A stretch of 64,000 bases of DNA, taken from contig OZ316894.1 in the NCBI GenBank assembly GCA_973895155.1, positions 21,886,001 to 21,950,000 of the forward strand, given 5' to 3'. Origin of the DNA: Marsupella aquatica (Eukaryota; Marchantiophyta). A model generated the notes under the pieces. It saw only the letters and a list, made by a program, of their open reading frames with translations, was not told the origin of the DNA and made no database searches. A program made the translations under genes and the position numbers. Positions 45,601-64,000 of the stretch are shown here, one piece after another. Within the stretch, counting starts at the first letter, position 1. Every line of letters begins with the position of its first letter.

Positions 45601-48600
45601 CTTTAGTGGCAATGTAGTTAAAAGCTGTATCAGCAAATTGATAAAACATGTTTTACTTTCATCTCTTGTGGATGTTGAGGGTTCCCTTGCATTTCAGGTT
45701 CAGCTAAAAGAGGTGCGGTAATCATATTTGGATCCAGTTTGAGCTACATTATCTTCATTTCAGGAATTTTTGTCCCTTGACTGTGTTCATTTAGGCTGAT
45801 CTAGGTGATGAATAAACCCTGCCTAGCATCCTCTTAGAGACACCTGTAGCGGACTGAGCCCAAACCCATCTTCATGATTGTCTTTGTGTGTTTGACATCA
45901 AAGTTAACATCTCACCAAACGCTGGGATGAATAAACAACTTGGGTCTGAACACCTCCTGTGGGTTTTTTGGAGCTACCTAAGGTCTACCCACACTGGACT
46001 CTTGCCAGATGCTTTGATTAAGAAAGTTTGCCAATTTTCTGGGTGGGAGAGCGGCAGGCTCCCAGGCTCCCACCCTACTTTCAATGTAGAGAGTCGTTTC
46101 AAGTAGCCCAAAGTTATTATGAAATACTACTTTCTGCTTTTACAGGTGCTGTCTTTTGGATAAGACATGGACAGACTTGTTAGTCCCCTACCTTTGTGCT
46201 CGAGTGCAACTTTTTGTTTTCCAGATACTGGTGTCACGGGAATCTCCACACACACAAGAGACCATGAATGCTACTGTTCCACACTTCTGTTTCAGATGCA
46301 TTATTAGGTGACAATCATATACTTCCACCCAGGGATGGTGGTCTTGATAGGAGAAGAGCTGATCTTGTCTTTTCTATGAGAGAAGTTCATACTTTGGGGA
46401 TGTGGTCGTTGCAGATCCTACTAGCAGGAGTAATGTTGCTATTGCTGCCCTTGGTTTGTGCCATGCACCAGCCAAGGCCTCCTTAACTCAAGGAGGAGAC
46501 ATATGCTGCTCACCATCTTGGGGATTTGTTGTACCCACTTGCTTTGGAGGGGTTTTGGGCCGTACACTCTGTCTAGAGAGTTTCCTCCAAGCGTGAGCGA
46601 TCTGTTGTGTAGTGCCATGATCGTATCCCCTAATTGCACTACAAAGGGCTTGAGAGGTTCACTATTTGCTGGAGGGTAGAGGTTGTTGGTTATGGGAAAT
46701 CTAGCAAAAGTTTGCTTGGTGATCCCCCAATGCTATTTACTCAGCTTTACTAGACGTTTCAGGTTAGGGCTATACTTTAGGGGACTTAGCTCCTTTGCTT
46801 TAGGGGACTTTCAGGCCTTTCGCCTTGTGATCCTCCTGGGGTTTGCCCATCGTGCTCGTTCCTTTAATGGGTCTGTGGGACCATGTCTTTTGGTTCTGCG
46901 CTTTATGCTCTTTGACACAGTGGTTTGTATTGTGCAAAACTTACAAAACCGACAAACCATGTTCTAGTTGCGAATAGGGGTTCCTTCGACACTGCTATAT
47001 AATGTGCAAAACTCGCAACAAAGAATAGACAGCCATTCCCACTAGAGCTCGATACACGCCCTTGCTGTGAACAGTCCTACAGATACAGCAGATTACTCGA
47101 GATATACACCACCTTCAAGATACCATAGAATTCAAAGGGGGCTGGGCAGATAGTCGGTTCTCGAGCCGGTTCATGAGTAGGGGGGCAATTTGGATAAACC
47201 CTTTGCACCCCATGTAGATCCAAACTCTGTGGATAATCCCAAATCTCTTTGTAGATTTCAATGTCATTTATCCAGATTCTCCCCAAAGTCAAGAAAGTAG
47301 ATTTCATGGGGAAGTTTTGCTTGCGATTTGCAGGATTTGTTTAAGGCAATTAAAGATAGTCATGAGTGTCTTTACAATCTCCATCACATTTATGAGTTCT
47401 CATTCGTGCATAATTTTTAAATCCATGCCTAGCGAAGACAACATAAGAAATAGTAATATGAGCTTAAAACTCCGGCAAGAGTAATGATCCAATCAAGAAC
47501 TGGTGTGATGAGGTGTTCCTGCTGACAACAGTGAGCTGCAATTCACAGTGAACCTCTCCTTATCTCGCATACATATTTGAACATTTGCAAACCAGTGATC
47601 CTAGTTCTTCCAGCTGAACAAGTCAACAAATGGAGAGAGGAATCTGTCCTCACTTAACTGAGATGCCCACTGGCAGTACGCCCAGACTGTAAGAAGTGCC
47701 TCGGGTATATCCGCTGCTTTGCGGTGATGAGAATGTGCTCCTAGGGGTCGTGTAGGTTCCCCCGTCGGAGTTATATAAATGAACAGGCCCTGCGGACCAC
47801 ACATTCACATTGTAGGCATCCAGCCTGAACTTCAAGCCCTAAAGACCTCTCAGAGCACTGATGAAAAGAATAAGACTGATGACAGTCAAACCCACAATGC
47901 CTGTCTCCAAGAAAAACATTCAGTGAGGCCATCGGTTACAGCTAGGACTGTGTGATCAACATTTGCTGAACGGCTTTGCCCTGATGCTTTTCTATACGTA
48001 GGGTGAGCCCTACAGAAGGGAATCAGTCCAAAAATGGCCTCCACATGGCAAAAGACGACATCCTATCCCCTAGGCCTATCTTACAGGACGCTTATCACCA
48101 CCCACTTGATAAACATTGTTGTGGGTTACTGATTGCTGGGTAGTAGTAAGTACTCTTGTTATCAGGTGGCACAAATGGACTCCGAGAAACACAAAAGGTG
48201 GGTTGGCAGACTTGTTAAGCCAGACAACCGGAAACACCGTGGGTCAGATTCAGCCCAGTTTGACTCGGAAACTTACTACTGCAAGGCAACTCCCACACTC
48301 AGGCAGTTGCTCAGTTGTTCAAAAAGTGCGTATATCTGTGCAGATTATAAGGCTTCAAGGAATAGGGTATTGGATAGACTTCTTTGCACCTGGCATCCAA
48401 TTCCAAGTAAACTTTCTGCCAACCCAAAGCAAGGCTTCCTACACTTTCACTCTATCAGGTTGCTTTCACAACACAAATTTGGCTAGAATACATCGTACTG
48501 GGCCTGAGGAACTCTCTATCTACTGAGAGAACCACCTGACAAAAAAAATTAAATTGAGCTTCAGATTCCAATTACTTCTCCTACAGATTACGGGGCTCAT

Positions 48601-48700
48601 TATTTTAATCCTTGACTTGAGCAGACCAAAAGCTGAAGTGCACCAACAATGGCGGAACCGAATGCTACTGAAGGTGGATAGTAATGAACCTGCTTCTCCA
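42700..48700. other. Gene-poor interval
   Basis: Mostly unique-looking AT-rich DNA with short frames lacking recognisable domains. A dispersed repeat lies at 44290-44500. Possible 3' UTR of SnRK1 lies just below 48800. No tRNA or rRNA was seen. Confidence 0.5.
44290..44500 (+). repeat. Dispersed repeat (relative at 61870-62150)
   Basis: Shared blocks in the same order: AAAGAAGAT, ATAAACTCA, TTCTCTAA.AT.TACC, AAGTAAAAT, AGGCTAGGA and ACCCCAAA. Similarity is moderate; the ends are unresolved. Confidence 0.55.
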
Positions 48701-48799
48701 TAGAACCTCAAGTTCTGTTGCACTTGTAATAATACATCATGTTATCTCAACTCACTCCGACCAAACCATCCGTGAATGTGCTCGAAGCAAAAGAGACCT

Positions 48800-55700
<6,901 letters not shown>

Positions 55701-55789
55701 CTGCCCCGGTTCAGGACTTCAGGTGGACGAAAAGTTTGTCATTGAGGAGTGGACTGAATCTGCGCCGCACATTGAGATTGATTGGGTTA

Positions 55790-57340
55790 TTATTTGCCGT
55801 CCGATTCGTTGGAGGGGGGGAGCGTGATGATTCGGTTCGTGGGACACTCGTTTAGTAGTAGAATAGAAGACTACTAATGTTTGCGGTCGCTGGAGTTGGG
55901 TTTTTTAGTTTTTTTTATGTTTTTTAGTCGCTCGAGTTGGTTATGGCCGTCCGATTCGTTAGTGATTAGTAGTAGAGTAATCTGGGCAGCACATTGTAAA
56001 GGGCTTGGGTTATTTATGGCCGTCCAATTCTTTGCAGGGGGAAGTAGTGGTTCAGATTGTGGTACACTCATATAGTAGTAGACAAATATTAGCCCCACAG
56101 TTATTTATGGTCGTCCTATTCTTTGCAGAGGGGAGAGAAGACTAATCTTTGCAGTACTTGAGTTCTTTGTTTTCTTTTTTCTTTTCTTAGGTCGATGAAG
56201 TTATTTATGGCCGTCCGATTCTTTAGTGATTCAGTTCATGGGACACTCATTTAGTATTAGACTAATCGTTGCTGCACATTGCGACTGCTTGAGTTATTTT
56301 TGTCCATCCGTTCTTTGCAGAGGGAGTGTAGTGATTCCGTTCGCGGGACACTCATGTAGTAGAAGGCTGATCTTTGCCGCACATAGTGACTACTTGAGTT
56401 ATTTATGGTCGTCCTATTCCTTAGTGATTCAGTTTGTGGGACACTCATTTAGTGGTAGACAAATCTTTGCCCCGCATTGAGACTACTTGAGTTATTTATG
56501 GCTGTCCAATTCTTTGCAAAGGGGAGTATAGTGACTCAGTTCGTGAGACACTCATTAAGTAGAAGACTAATCTTTGCCACAAATTGAGACTACTTGAGTA
56601 TTTATAGCCATGCAATTCTTTGTGGGGGGAGTGTAGTGATTCTGTTAGTGGGAAGCTCATTTAGGTAGTAGGGTAAGCTTTGCCTCACATTGAGACTACT
56701 TGGGTTAATTATGCCCGATTCTTTGGAGGGGGGGGTGTAGCCATTAACGGGGGCAACTTGACTAATAATTTTGGGGCAAGCTACCCAAAGTTCTTGGGGA
56801 ACACATTTACCTTACCCTGGTCAGTGGAATTTAATTGACTAGTCTTTGCAGCCCATTCCACTATTTCAAGATGTTTATGGCCATCCTATCCATTGCAGGG
56901 GGACTGTAGTGATGAAATTAGTATAAAGGGCACCTTAATGATTTTGGGGTGATGTAGACAAAGTTACAAACTGGCAAACTCATTATCTTACCCTATTCAG
57001 CAGAATATAGTCAAGTAATCTGTGCCGCACATTCCGACTATTTGAGAATTTATGGCAGTCCAATTCTTTTGAAGGGTGGGGTGGGCAGTATAGTGATTTT
57101 AATTATAAATAAGTTTGTTCAATTTTGGGGGTGACATAGTAAAAACTGGTCAAAGTATTTCTAGGTTGCCCCTCAAACCAAGTTAATTAGCAAGCTGCCC
57201 ACATGGATTAATTTTTGCTGCACATTCCAACTATCTATTTGAGTTAATTATGGTTGTCCAGTTCTTTGCAAGGGGCAGTGTAGTAGCTAAATTAGTCTAG
57301 GGGGAAACTTAATCATTTGTTCAATTTTGAGGGTGATAGA
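55790..57340 (+). repeat. Diverged tandem array, about 13 copies of a ~75-200-bp unit
   Basis: The core phrase TTATGGCCGTCC(A/G)ATTCTTTGCAGGG, with variants, recurs near 55794, 55944, 56018, 56108, 56208, 56300, 56405, 56500, 56606, 56718, 56880, 57053 and 57250. Between cores lie GGGACACTCATTTAGTAG and TTTGCCGCACATT...GACTACTTGAG blocks. Spacing grows and similarity falls toward the right. No coding potential is seen. Confidence 0.85.
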
Positions 57341-60300
57341 GAGTAAAAAACAGCTTAGAGGGTTTTGTTTTGTTTTTTGCTAGTGTAGTGAATGTGACCA
57401 TGTGAGAAAGAAGATGCAGGAAATATTGCTCATCAAATTTTCCAAGATCAATTTCTCTAGATTGAAGGATGACCATTAGATTCTGGCTAATGGGGTCGGA
57501 CGCTAGCCAGCTAGTATTGTCAAATTTTTTATGAGCCTAATACAGTCAAATTTGATTGAGAATTGACACCCTCAAACTTCCAAGATGACTGAGTTGTTTT
57601 CAACTCGCTGGTGTTACATGTACTATATATGTATGAGAAAAAAACCTCATATTTTGCTGGAGTCTATTTGGGTTGCAAAAGTCTACCCAGACTTCACACT
57701 TTGGTGATAAAGAGTGATCTTCAATTGTTGTCAGGTCTTATAATTTGTGTGCTGAGAGTTTTGGTGACTTTGGGGATGGCGGCTTGAGGAAAAGGTGATC
57801 AACTTCTTAAGCTTGAACTTGAAATGTCACTTCCCGCAATGAAGACTGCTACCCCTAGGCTACACCACCTGGGAGGATTAATGTCAAGCAAACTCTATAC
57901 ATATGTGGATTCATGTTCCATAGGTAGCACTCAGAAAAGGTGAAGACATGCAGTGCACGACGGACAACATTGAATGGTGGGACCCAAAAGGCAGTAATAG
58001 ATGAGCTGGCTAGGAACCATTGTCCTTATAATGCCTCCTCCCATGCCTTGCCCTAAACGCTTGTAACTTTTATTTTTTCACTTTTCTCGTGTTTGAAAGG
58101 CTTTTCATTTTGTCTAGTGCACCACAAGGAAGTGGGAGGGACAAGGCTTCTCCTTTATGCCCTCCATGGTTTGGTATTTCCAACCTTCAACTTGCTTATT
58201 TTTTGGCAAATTTTGGGACTTAATTGTTACTTATAAATATAGCCAGCCAAAAACAAGTTTTGAATGGACCTCATAGTTTGCTAATGTCCTTAGATGGACT
58301 TTTGCAACTAGGATAAAGTGCATCTAAATATGGAAAATTTGTCAAATAGTATGTTTTATACTAAACAATTGAAAGGGCATTGTCCTAACGGAAACATAAC
58401 ATATGCCTGTAAATGCTAGTCTTCCAAGTTGGATATCTCTGCAATGACTAAACTTCTCAATACCCACTTTAGATTGTTAGAAAGGGCATCCAATGGGCTT
58501 TTCAACAAACCAATCTTTGCTTGACTTTTATCACAGTTGGAAAAGTTGTGAGTGCCAAAAGCAAATTGGTTTCAAGATGTACTCAACTCCATTGAGCAGC
58601 CAATCTAATACCCCACATAACAGCCTTTCCCTGTTCTCACAACTATAAAATGGGCAAGGTCCATCTAAACTTTAACTTCATTGCCAGCAATCACAAGAAG
58701 AACTTGAGAGATTTTCTCCACTCTTAACAATACTTAGTACCTCCGTGACAGACAGGGCTATTTTAATTGCCAGATATAACAATCCTCCTTAAATGAACAG
58801 TTCATTAGCATCTGTCAATCGAACAAGGAGCCTCACCAGCTAGCAGAGGGATCCCTACCTCCTTCAGGAATTAATGAATTAAAAGGCTGCTCCCTAACAT
58901 ACCCTTTGCTTGCCCAAAAGGTTTGGCTAGTGGCAAGAGGACTAGCACATACAGTACTAGTATAGAATAAGTCTACTACAAAAGCACAAGCTGGGGACGA
59001 GGCTAGGTTGCTTGCTTGCCCTAAAGGTTTGGCCATTGGCAAGGGGACTAGTACAGTACTATGTAAATACCATTCATTAAAAGTGTATTTTATTTTGTTC
59101 ACTTTTAGGCCTCTAAATGTTCACTTTTTAGTCTCTAAATGTACACTTTTTAAACCCAAAAGGTACACTATAGTACAATACTCTACACCTAAATGGTCAA
59201 TTATAAACTTGAGAACACAAAATTGATCTTTACTAGAAAGAGTCTCATCCTAGTCTCATGTTTACAAATGATGAACATGGTGGTATATCTGATGGCCATC
59301 ACCTTTATTTCTTGTCCAATTGTACACTTTTTGAAAGCCAAATGTACACTTTCTATTACCCAAATGTTTTTGAATAAGAATTCACTTTTAATGAATAGAT
59401 TCAGGCAAGAAGGGACAATGATAGGTTGCTCGCTTGCCGAATAGGTTTATGTTTCATGGATAATAGTTAAGTGGTACACCCCGTGCCCCCCGAGAGGCCA
59501 TGGATTATTGGGCATCAACCTTGAGTGTATTTTGCCCTATTTTCACAAGAAAATTTTCATCCAATCTCATAGTTACCCTTGAGCTAGGCCAAGGGGTAAG
59601 TCTCATATAACCCACGAGCCAGGTTGGCCAGGGGGTAGCAGTGATAAATGGGGGTTTCCACATCTGTGCGGCCTGGTCTCGTAGTTCTTTCCCTTAGCTG
59701 GCCCATAAGATTCAAATAGCTAGTAAGGAGGTTCACTGTACACTACTAGTGCTTAGTACTTCTACTAAGTAGGGATGAGAGTAGCTCACTTGGCCGCCGA
59801 AGAAGTTGGTCTTTCAGGGATGAGGAGTATCACAGCTTCAGCATGGACCAGAAGTTGGAGGGAAGCAAAAAGCTTAATCATAAGGGCAAGGAAGAGTTCT
59901 ACTTACATATTGCAGAGTTCCATTAGGGAATTGTATCCTGACCCTTATGGCCAGTCAATGGTCCTTGGACATTAAGTTTGGAAGTAACATCATCCTTGCT
60001 AATTAGAACCAGGTCCGTGAAAAGGTTGGTCACACCGATTGAACAGAGTCATACACGCCCCCTCCCTCCTCAACCAGCTTGCTACTTCCAAGCTACCTAC
60101 CATTGCATTGTGCTTGGGGAGTTTCAGCCCTCATCCAACTTTGCTTCATTTCACTACTTCATACAGGTCAATTAACAATTATTTTCCAAATCCAATACCT
60201 AAACTCTTGGCCAAGATGGAGATAGTTTCCTTAAAATCATAACTCATCCCTGGAAACATATATAACTCCTGGTGGTCAGGAAAATGCCTGACAGTGACTC

Positions 60301-60780
60301 CTTAATTGCTAGAATTGAACATAAAGCCGAGTCAAATTAAAAATGTAGTCACCATGGGAGAAGGTGAAACGCAATGCTTCAATAAAATAGATAAGCAAGA
60401 CAGTGCTTATAGGCCTCATGCGGCAAAACATTTGAGACAAAAGATTCTTGAACCATCGTCTAGTCCTATGTCTTTATTTAACATGGATGGGGTCATATAG
60501 GTCATACTCCCAAATTCTCATTCCACGAGGGGTCAATTACTAAAAAATATAGGAACCACGTGCAATTGTTGGGGGTCTCACTATATGGAGGACCCCCATC
60601 ACAGGCTGCAATGTTTTCATGTCTAGACCCCCATACTTATTAAGTTAAATTTTTTTCCCTCCCCCTTTCTTTCTTCTAATAGTCTAAAATCCAATTTGTT
60701 TCGCCCCTAAAATCTGTTAAGTAAAGTGCCACATATCAATAAAAAATGCCTTGAAAGAAAAGTTAAGTTTATGCAAGTAC
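57341..60780. other. Gene-poor interval
   Basis: No recognisable gene. A short block (GCTTGCCC(A/T)AAAGGTTTGGC...GGACTAG) is duplicated at about 58908 and 59014 and a weaker copy follows near 59432. Several CACTTTTTA/ TACACTTTTT words recur at 59090-59360. Confidence 0.5.
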
Positions 60781-60812
60781 CTTGTGAAGTTGTATGTCAG
60801 ACTTATTAAGTT

Positions 60813-61325
60813 GAGCAGCTCCCCAATTCAATGTTGAACATCAGCAGCTCAATGTGGGACGCAACAGCTCCCTCACGACTGCCACATCTCCTCTCGGTTG
60901 ATGGTTGACAGCGCGCCGCTCAACTCCCGAGCTCCATGTGGGACGCAGCAACTCCCCAGCGCAATGTGGGACGCAACAGCTCCCCAACTCAATGTCAAAC
61001 AGAAATAGCAACTCAACAGCTCCCCAACTCAATGGCAAACACAGCAACTCACGTCCTTATGCAGCAGCTCCCTCACGACTGCCGCTCAATGTTGAATATG
61101 CCACTCACTACAGCTCCTCTCTTCTCCTCTCGGTTGCTGACCGTCGATGGTCGACAGCGCGAAGCAGCAGCTCCCTTCTCACTTCGAATGCAGCAGCTCC
61201 GCTCCCCTGGCTTGATGGTGAACAGTGTGCGGCAGCAGCTCCCTCTCACTTTGGAACACAGCCACTTCACTCCTCTCACTCGATGGTAGACAGCACGCAA
61301 CATCAGCTCTGGCCCTCTTTGCTTA
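60813..61325 (+). repeat. CAGCTCCC-based short repeats
   Basis: About fifteen copies of CAGCTCC(C/T), usually followed by CAACTCAATG or CTCACGACTGCC and by GTGGGACGCA or similar, lie in tandem or interspersed over 0.5 kb. Long frames on both strands come from the repeat and match no family I know. Confidence 0.75.
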
Positions 61326-61869
61326 CCCGTTTCACAAAGGAAAGCATCAGGGCAAACTACTATGGGTGGGGCCAAGGGACAGTAGAGGGACGAGAGTTGA
61401 CTGACGAGGGGCAATGGAGGGAAATGACACATGAAACGGACAAGGAAACGAGAGGATTTCAAACTTGTCAAACCCGGGTCAAGCTCTGAATAAAATGACT
61501 CCCCAAAAAACTAGACCCTAAACCAGACCCATGTCTCTAATATATACATGGCTTGACAAAACATGTTAGGAATTTTTAAGCGTGCCACGTGTACCAATCA
61601 TATAGTGACACGTGTATTTGGCATAATCGGACACAAAGATAACCTAACTTCCCTGTATGTCTTCCATTTACATAGTCAAAAATATTAATATCCCTATTGT
61701 TCTTAAAAGTTGTCTGATATATAAAGTGACCCTATTGTTCTTACACAAATCTTCTTAAGTCTTTCTTAAAACCCAATTAACGGACCCTATACGTTGTCGC
61801 ACGTGATGTGCAATTTTTGCAAAGTGAGACCCCTGAGGTGCAATTCAAACTAAGTTTTTTGGATGGAAA

Positions 61870-62150
61870 TTAGCAAAACTTTTAGAAAGAGTATGAGGTT
61901 AAAGAAGATATCATAAACTCAACTTTATGGTTTATTCTCTAACATGTACCTTTTATGAAGTAAAATTATAGGTAATTAATAGTGAAAATATAGAAATTTC
62001 CTAGACTTTTCATAAGATAGGGCTAATTGATTTTAGGAGGAAATATAGAGGAAATATAGGGCTATTGATTTTTCCTAGACTTTTTTCCTCTATATAAAAT
62101 AGGGCTATTGATTTTAGGCTAGGAATGTACGTACACCCCAAAGCCTCCAT
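61870..62150 (+). repeat. Dispersed repeat (relative at 44290-44500)
   Basis: Same block order as 44290-44500, with an extra internal duplication of AGGGCTATTGATTTT and CCTAGACTTTT at about 62000-62130. Confidence 0.55.
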
Positions 62151-62659
62151 AATGTTTCTTGAGCCTAGTAGGAATGCAAAGTCTGTGCAAAAGGGAAATC
62201 ATGCTTTATACTCTTTTTAATTTCTACACACAATCACTTTGGGTTATTTGTCTTTCTAGTGGGATGACAAAGAATTAGCACAACTTCTACCTCTTTCTAA
62301 TGTAAAGACATCCAGAAAATTGTTAAAGTCATATATTTAGCTATAACAGTTAGTGGAGTACATATCCCAATATAATTACTTTGGAATTAAAAAGCTAATG
62401 CCCAACAAAAATAGGCAGTATTGTACCTTTTGTTATGTGTCTAACAAAGCAAACTTTATTGCAGAACTCATAGAGAGAAGTGGGAATAGTCTCCTTTTCA
62501 CTCATGGGTTGTTTCCCCTCCAAAAAATAGTGTTCTCTTGATAAAAGGAGCATTACATCACAGTAAGTTTGTGACAAACAATAAGCCCTTTATTTAAAGA
62601 GCGTCTGGGTCCCACTCTTCCTTATTCAATTTATTCCTAATGCTTGAATGTAATCTACT

Positions 62660-64000
62660 ATCATTATTTATTTATTTATTCCAACAAAACACCCCCAAAA
62701 AGGGTGGGGGACCCACAAAGACACCCCAGGGGACAAAAGCCACCCCGGTGAAGGAGCACAGCGGGGAACGCCCAAGCAGCGACAGCCAAATTAATCCAGT
62801 CAAAGGGCCCTAAGCACCAATCTAGGCTCACGGTCCCACTGTCCCGGGCAGCTATTCATCCTGGCTCTATACCTAAAGTGTCTGTCCACTAAAGAAGACT
62901 TAGATCTATCCATATTCTGGTTTCTAATCTCCCTAGCAACCTTGATCTGGGGAGAAAGAGTGAAAGAAACGACTTTACTTTGGGTAAAACTACACTGCGG
63001 CAATCTTTGAGCAAAAAGTTGGGAAACATTCATCTTGTGCTTACTTGTCATGTGAATTGGCGTTAAGGGAAACAGGGCTGTCAATATTATCCCAAGGGAG
63101 GAGAACAACCTGGAGCTGTTCGAGGGCTCCCCGAATCTGTTTGCTTTTCTTCTCAGACTGACACATCGGCAGCATAGCCTTAAGGCGAGTCTCGGTATTG
63201 CGCAGGATGACCCAGCCAGGAAGATTGCCCAGGAAATTAGAGTAAATGACGTTGTTTCTCTCATTCCATATACTGCTGCAGAGCTCCATCAAGAGAACAA
63301 TAGACCCTGGTTGTCTCTTGGGTTGTCTCTTCTATCGCTTAATAGCAGAAGCAATGGCTTCATATAGTGAGCTACAATCATGATGTAGAGCTGGAGAGTC
63401 CCGCAGAAGACTTTGCACTTCCTTCCATCTTGCAGTCACCTTGCTGCAGCTAAAGAACAGGTGTTCAGTGTGTTTGAAAGCTGACTTGCAACGATAGTAC
63501 ACACCGTCACAGACTTTCAGTGGCTGCCTCTTTCGTTGGTGAAAAAGCCATGATTGAGAAGATGCCACACAAAGAATCTAACTTTTGGTAGCGCCCAACC
63601 CCCTCACAGCTTCTTCCACAATTGCCCCCATTGTGACTATGTGTTCTGGTGGTCCCATCTTAGATTCAACTTTGTAACATTATAGTCCATAAGAAGAGAG
63701 CACTTAACCCAGACAGCATTGGGGAAGGACCAGCCCCGGGTTTTTACCTAGCCAATCCCACGGCCATCCGGCGCAGTCTTGCAGGAGTCCATTGTTGAGG
63801 CCGGTGATTTGTTTCAGCTTGCGATAGAACTTAATGAACTCTGTGTGCCTGCTCCACCTATTGCTCCTGATCCGTTGGTGTAGTTCTTCTTCGTTCATCC
63901 AACCCTATTCAGTCCCCTAGAGATCAGTGATCTTTTGATGTGCATGTTGATCATGTACCGTCGTAGTCTAGCTATCATGATTCAAGCCATTTCAAATTTC
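62660..64000 (-). mobile_element. LINE-2: 3' part of an L1-type LINE, continues beyond the window
   Basis: On the minus strand the element ends with a TTATTTATTTATT-complement, i.e. an AAATAAATAAAT-like tail, at about 62660-62680. Upstream is a C/G-rich 3' UTR, and then ORF2 text homologous to the end of LINE-1. It runs off the right edge of the window. Confidence 0.85.
63041..63900 (-). pseudogene. LINE-2 ORF2 C-terminal remnant
   Basis: Three frame-broken pieces follow each other: ELHQRIRSNRW...EFIKFYRKLKQI (63898-63780); KVCDGVYYRC..AFKHTEHLFFSCSKV with a CX2C...HX4H/C-like zinc-binding pattern (63568-63340); and MMELCSSIWNERNNVIYSNFLGNLPGWVILR (63292-63041). These match, in order, the C-terminal part of LINE-1 ORF2 (30650-31440). 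It is non-functional. Confidence 0.85.

Noticed and set aside
55790-57340. Possible tandem gene or tRNA array
   Set aside because: Units vary in length, lack conserved frames and lack internal promoter boxes.

Overview
The window is nuclear DNA of a streptophyte plant, probably a land plant. The evidence is one complete intron-rich SnRK1 kinase alpha-subunit gene, Copia retrotransposons with a plant-type initiator-tRNA-Met primer site, a MuDR-type Mutator-like element (MULE) and L1-type plant LINEs. I cannot name the species. Apart from SnRK1, nearly everything recognisable is mobile-element DNA or decayed repeat.

Layout. 1-4180: a Copia element (Copia-1) cut by the window start. 4568-5335: a relic matching the 3' part of the large MULE, in the opposite orientation. 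5336-10986: gene-poor DNA, ending in a zone rich in the word CACTTAT. 10997-23413: a 12.4-kb MULE with ~350-bp terminal inverted repeats and a 10-bp target duplication. 26851-31944: a 5'-truncated LINE with a 17-bp target duplication, itself split by a 1.35-kb solo LTR. 34390-41203: a complete Copia element (Copia-2) with 344-bp LTRs and target duplication CAAAC. 42.3-48.7 kb: gene-poor DNA with LINE-tail and dispersed-repeat remnants. 48800-53887 (minus): SnRK1, ten coding exons, with a GA/CT-rich upstream region. 55.8-57.3 kb: a diverged tandem array. 57.3-62.6 kb: gene-poor repeats. 62.66-64.0 kb: the 3' part of a second LINE on the minus strand.

The MULE is the most interesting object. 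A mudrA-type transposase gene (minus strand, from the right TIR) and a second gene (plus strand, from the left TIR) converge, as mudrA and mudrB do in MuDR. The second gene is not one I recognise. It has a CHHH zinc-finger-like start, an acidic repeat zone, then a run of small symmetric exons encoding RG- and Pro/Ala-rich modules, some duplicated as whole exon+intron units. Between the two lies a third gene on the minus strand encoding an RNase H1-type hybrid-binding domain (the domain also called viroplasmin). The end of that gene and a following ~110-bp tandem array recur in the 4.6-kb relic, so this gene appears to belong to the MULE family rather than being a one-off capture.

This MULE copy is decaying: both main genes carry in-frame stops, and every one of these stops differs from CGA, CAG or CAA by a single C-to-T change. 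All six differences between the Copia-2 LTRs are also transitions. This is the pattern expected from deamination of methylated cytosines in silenced elements.
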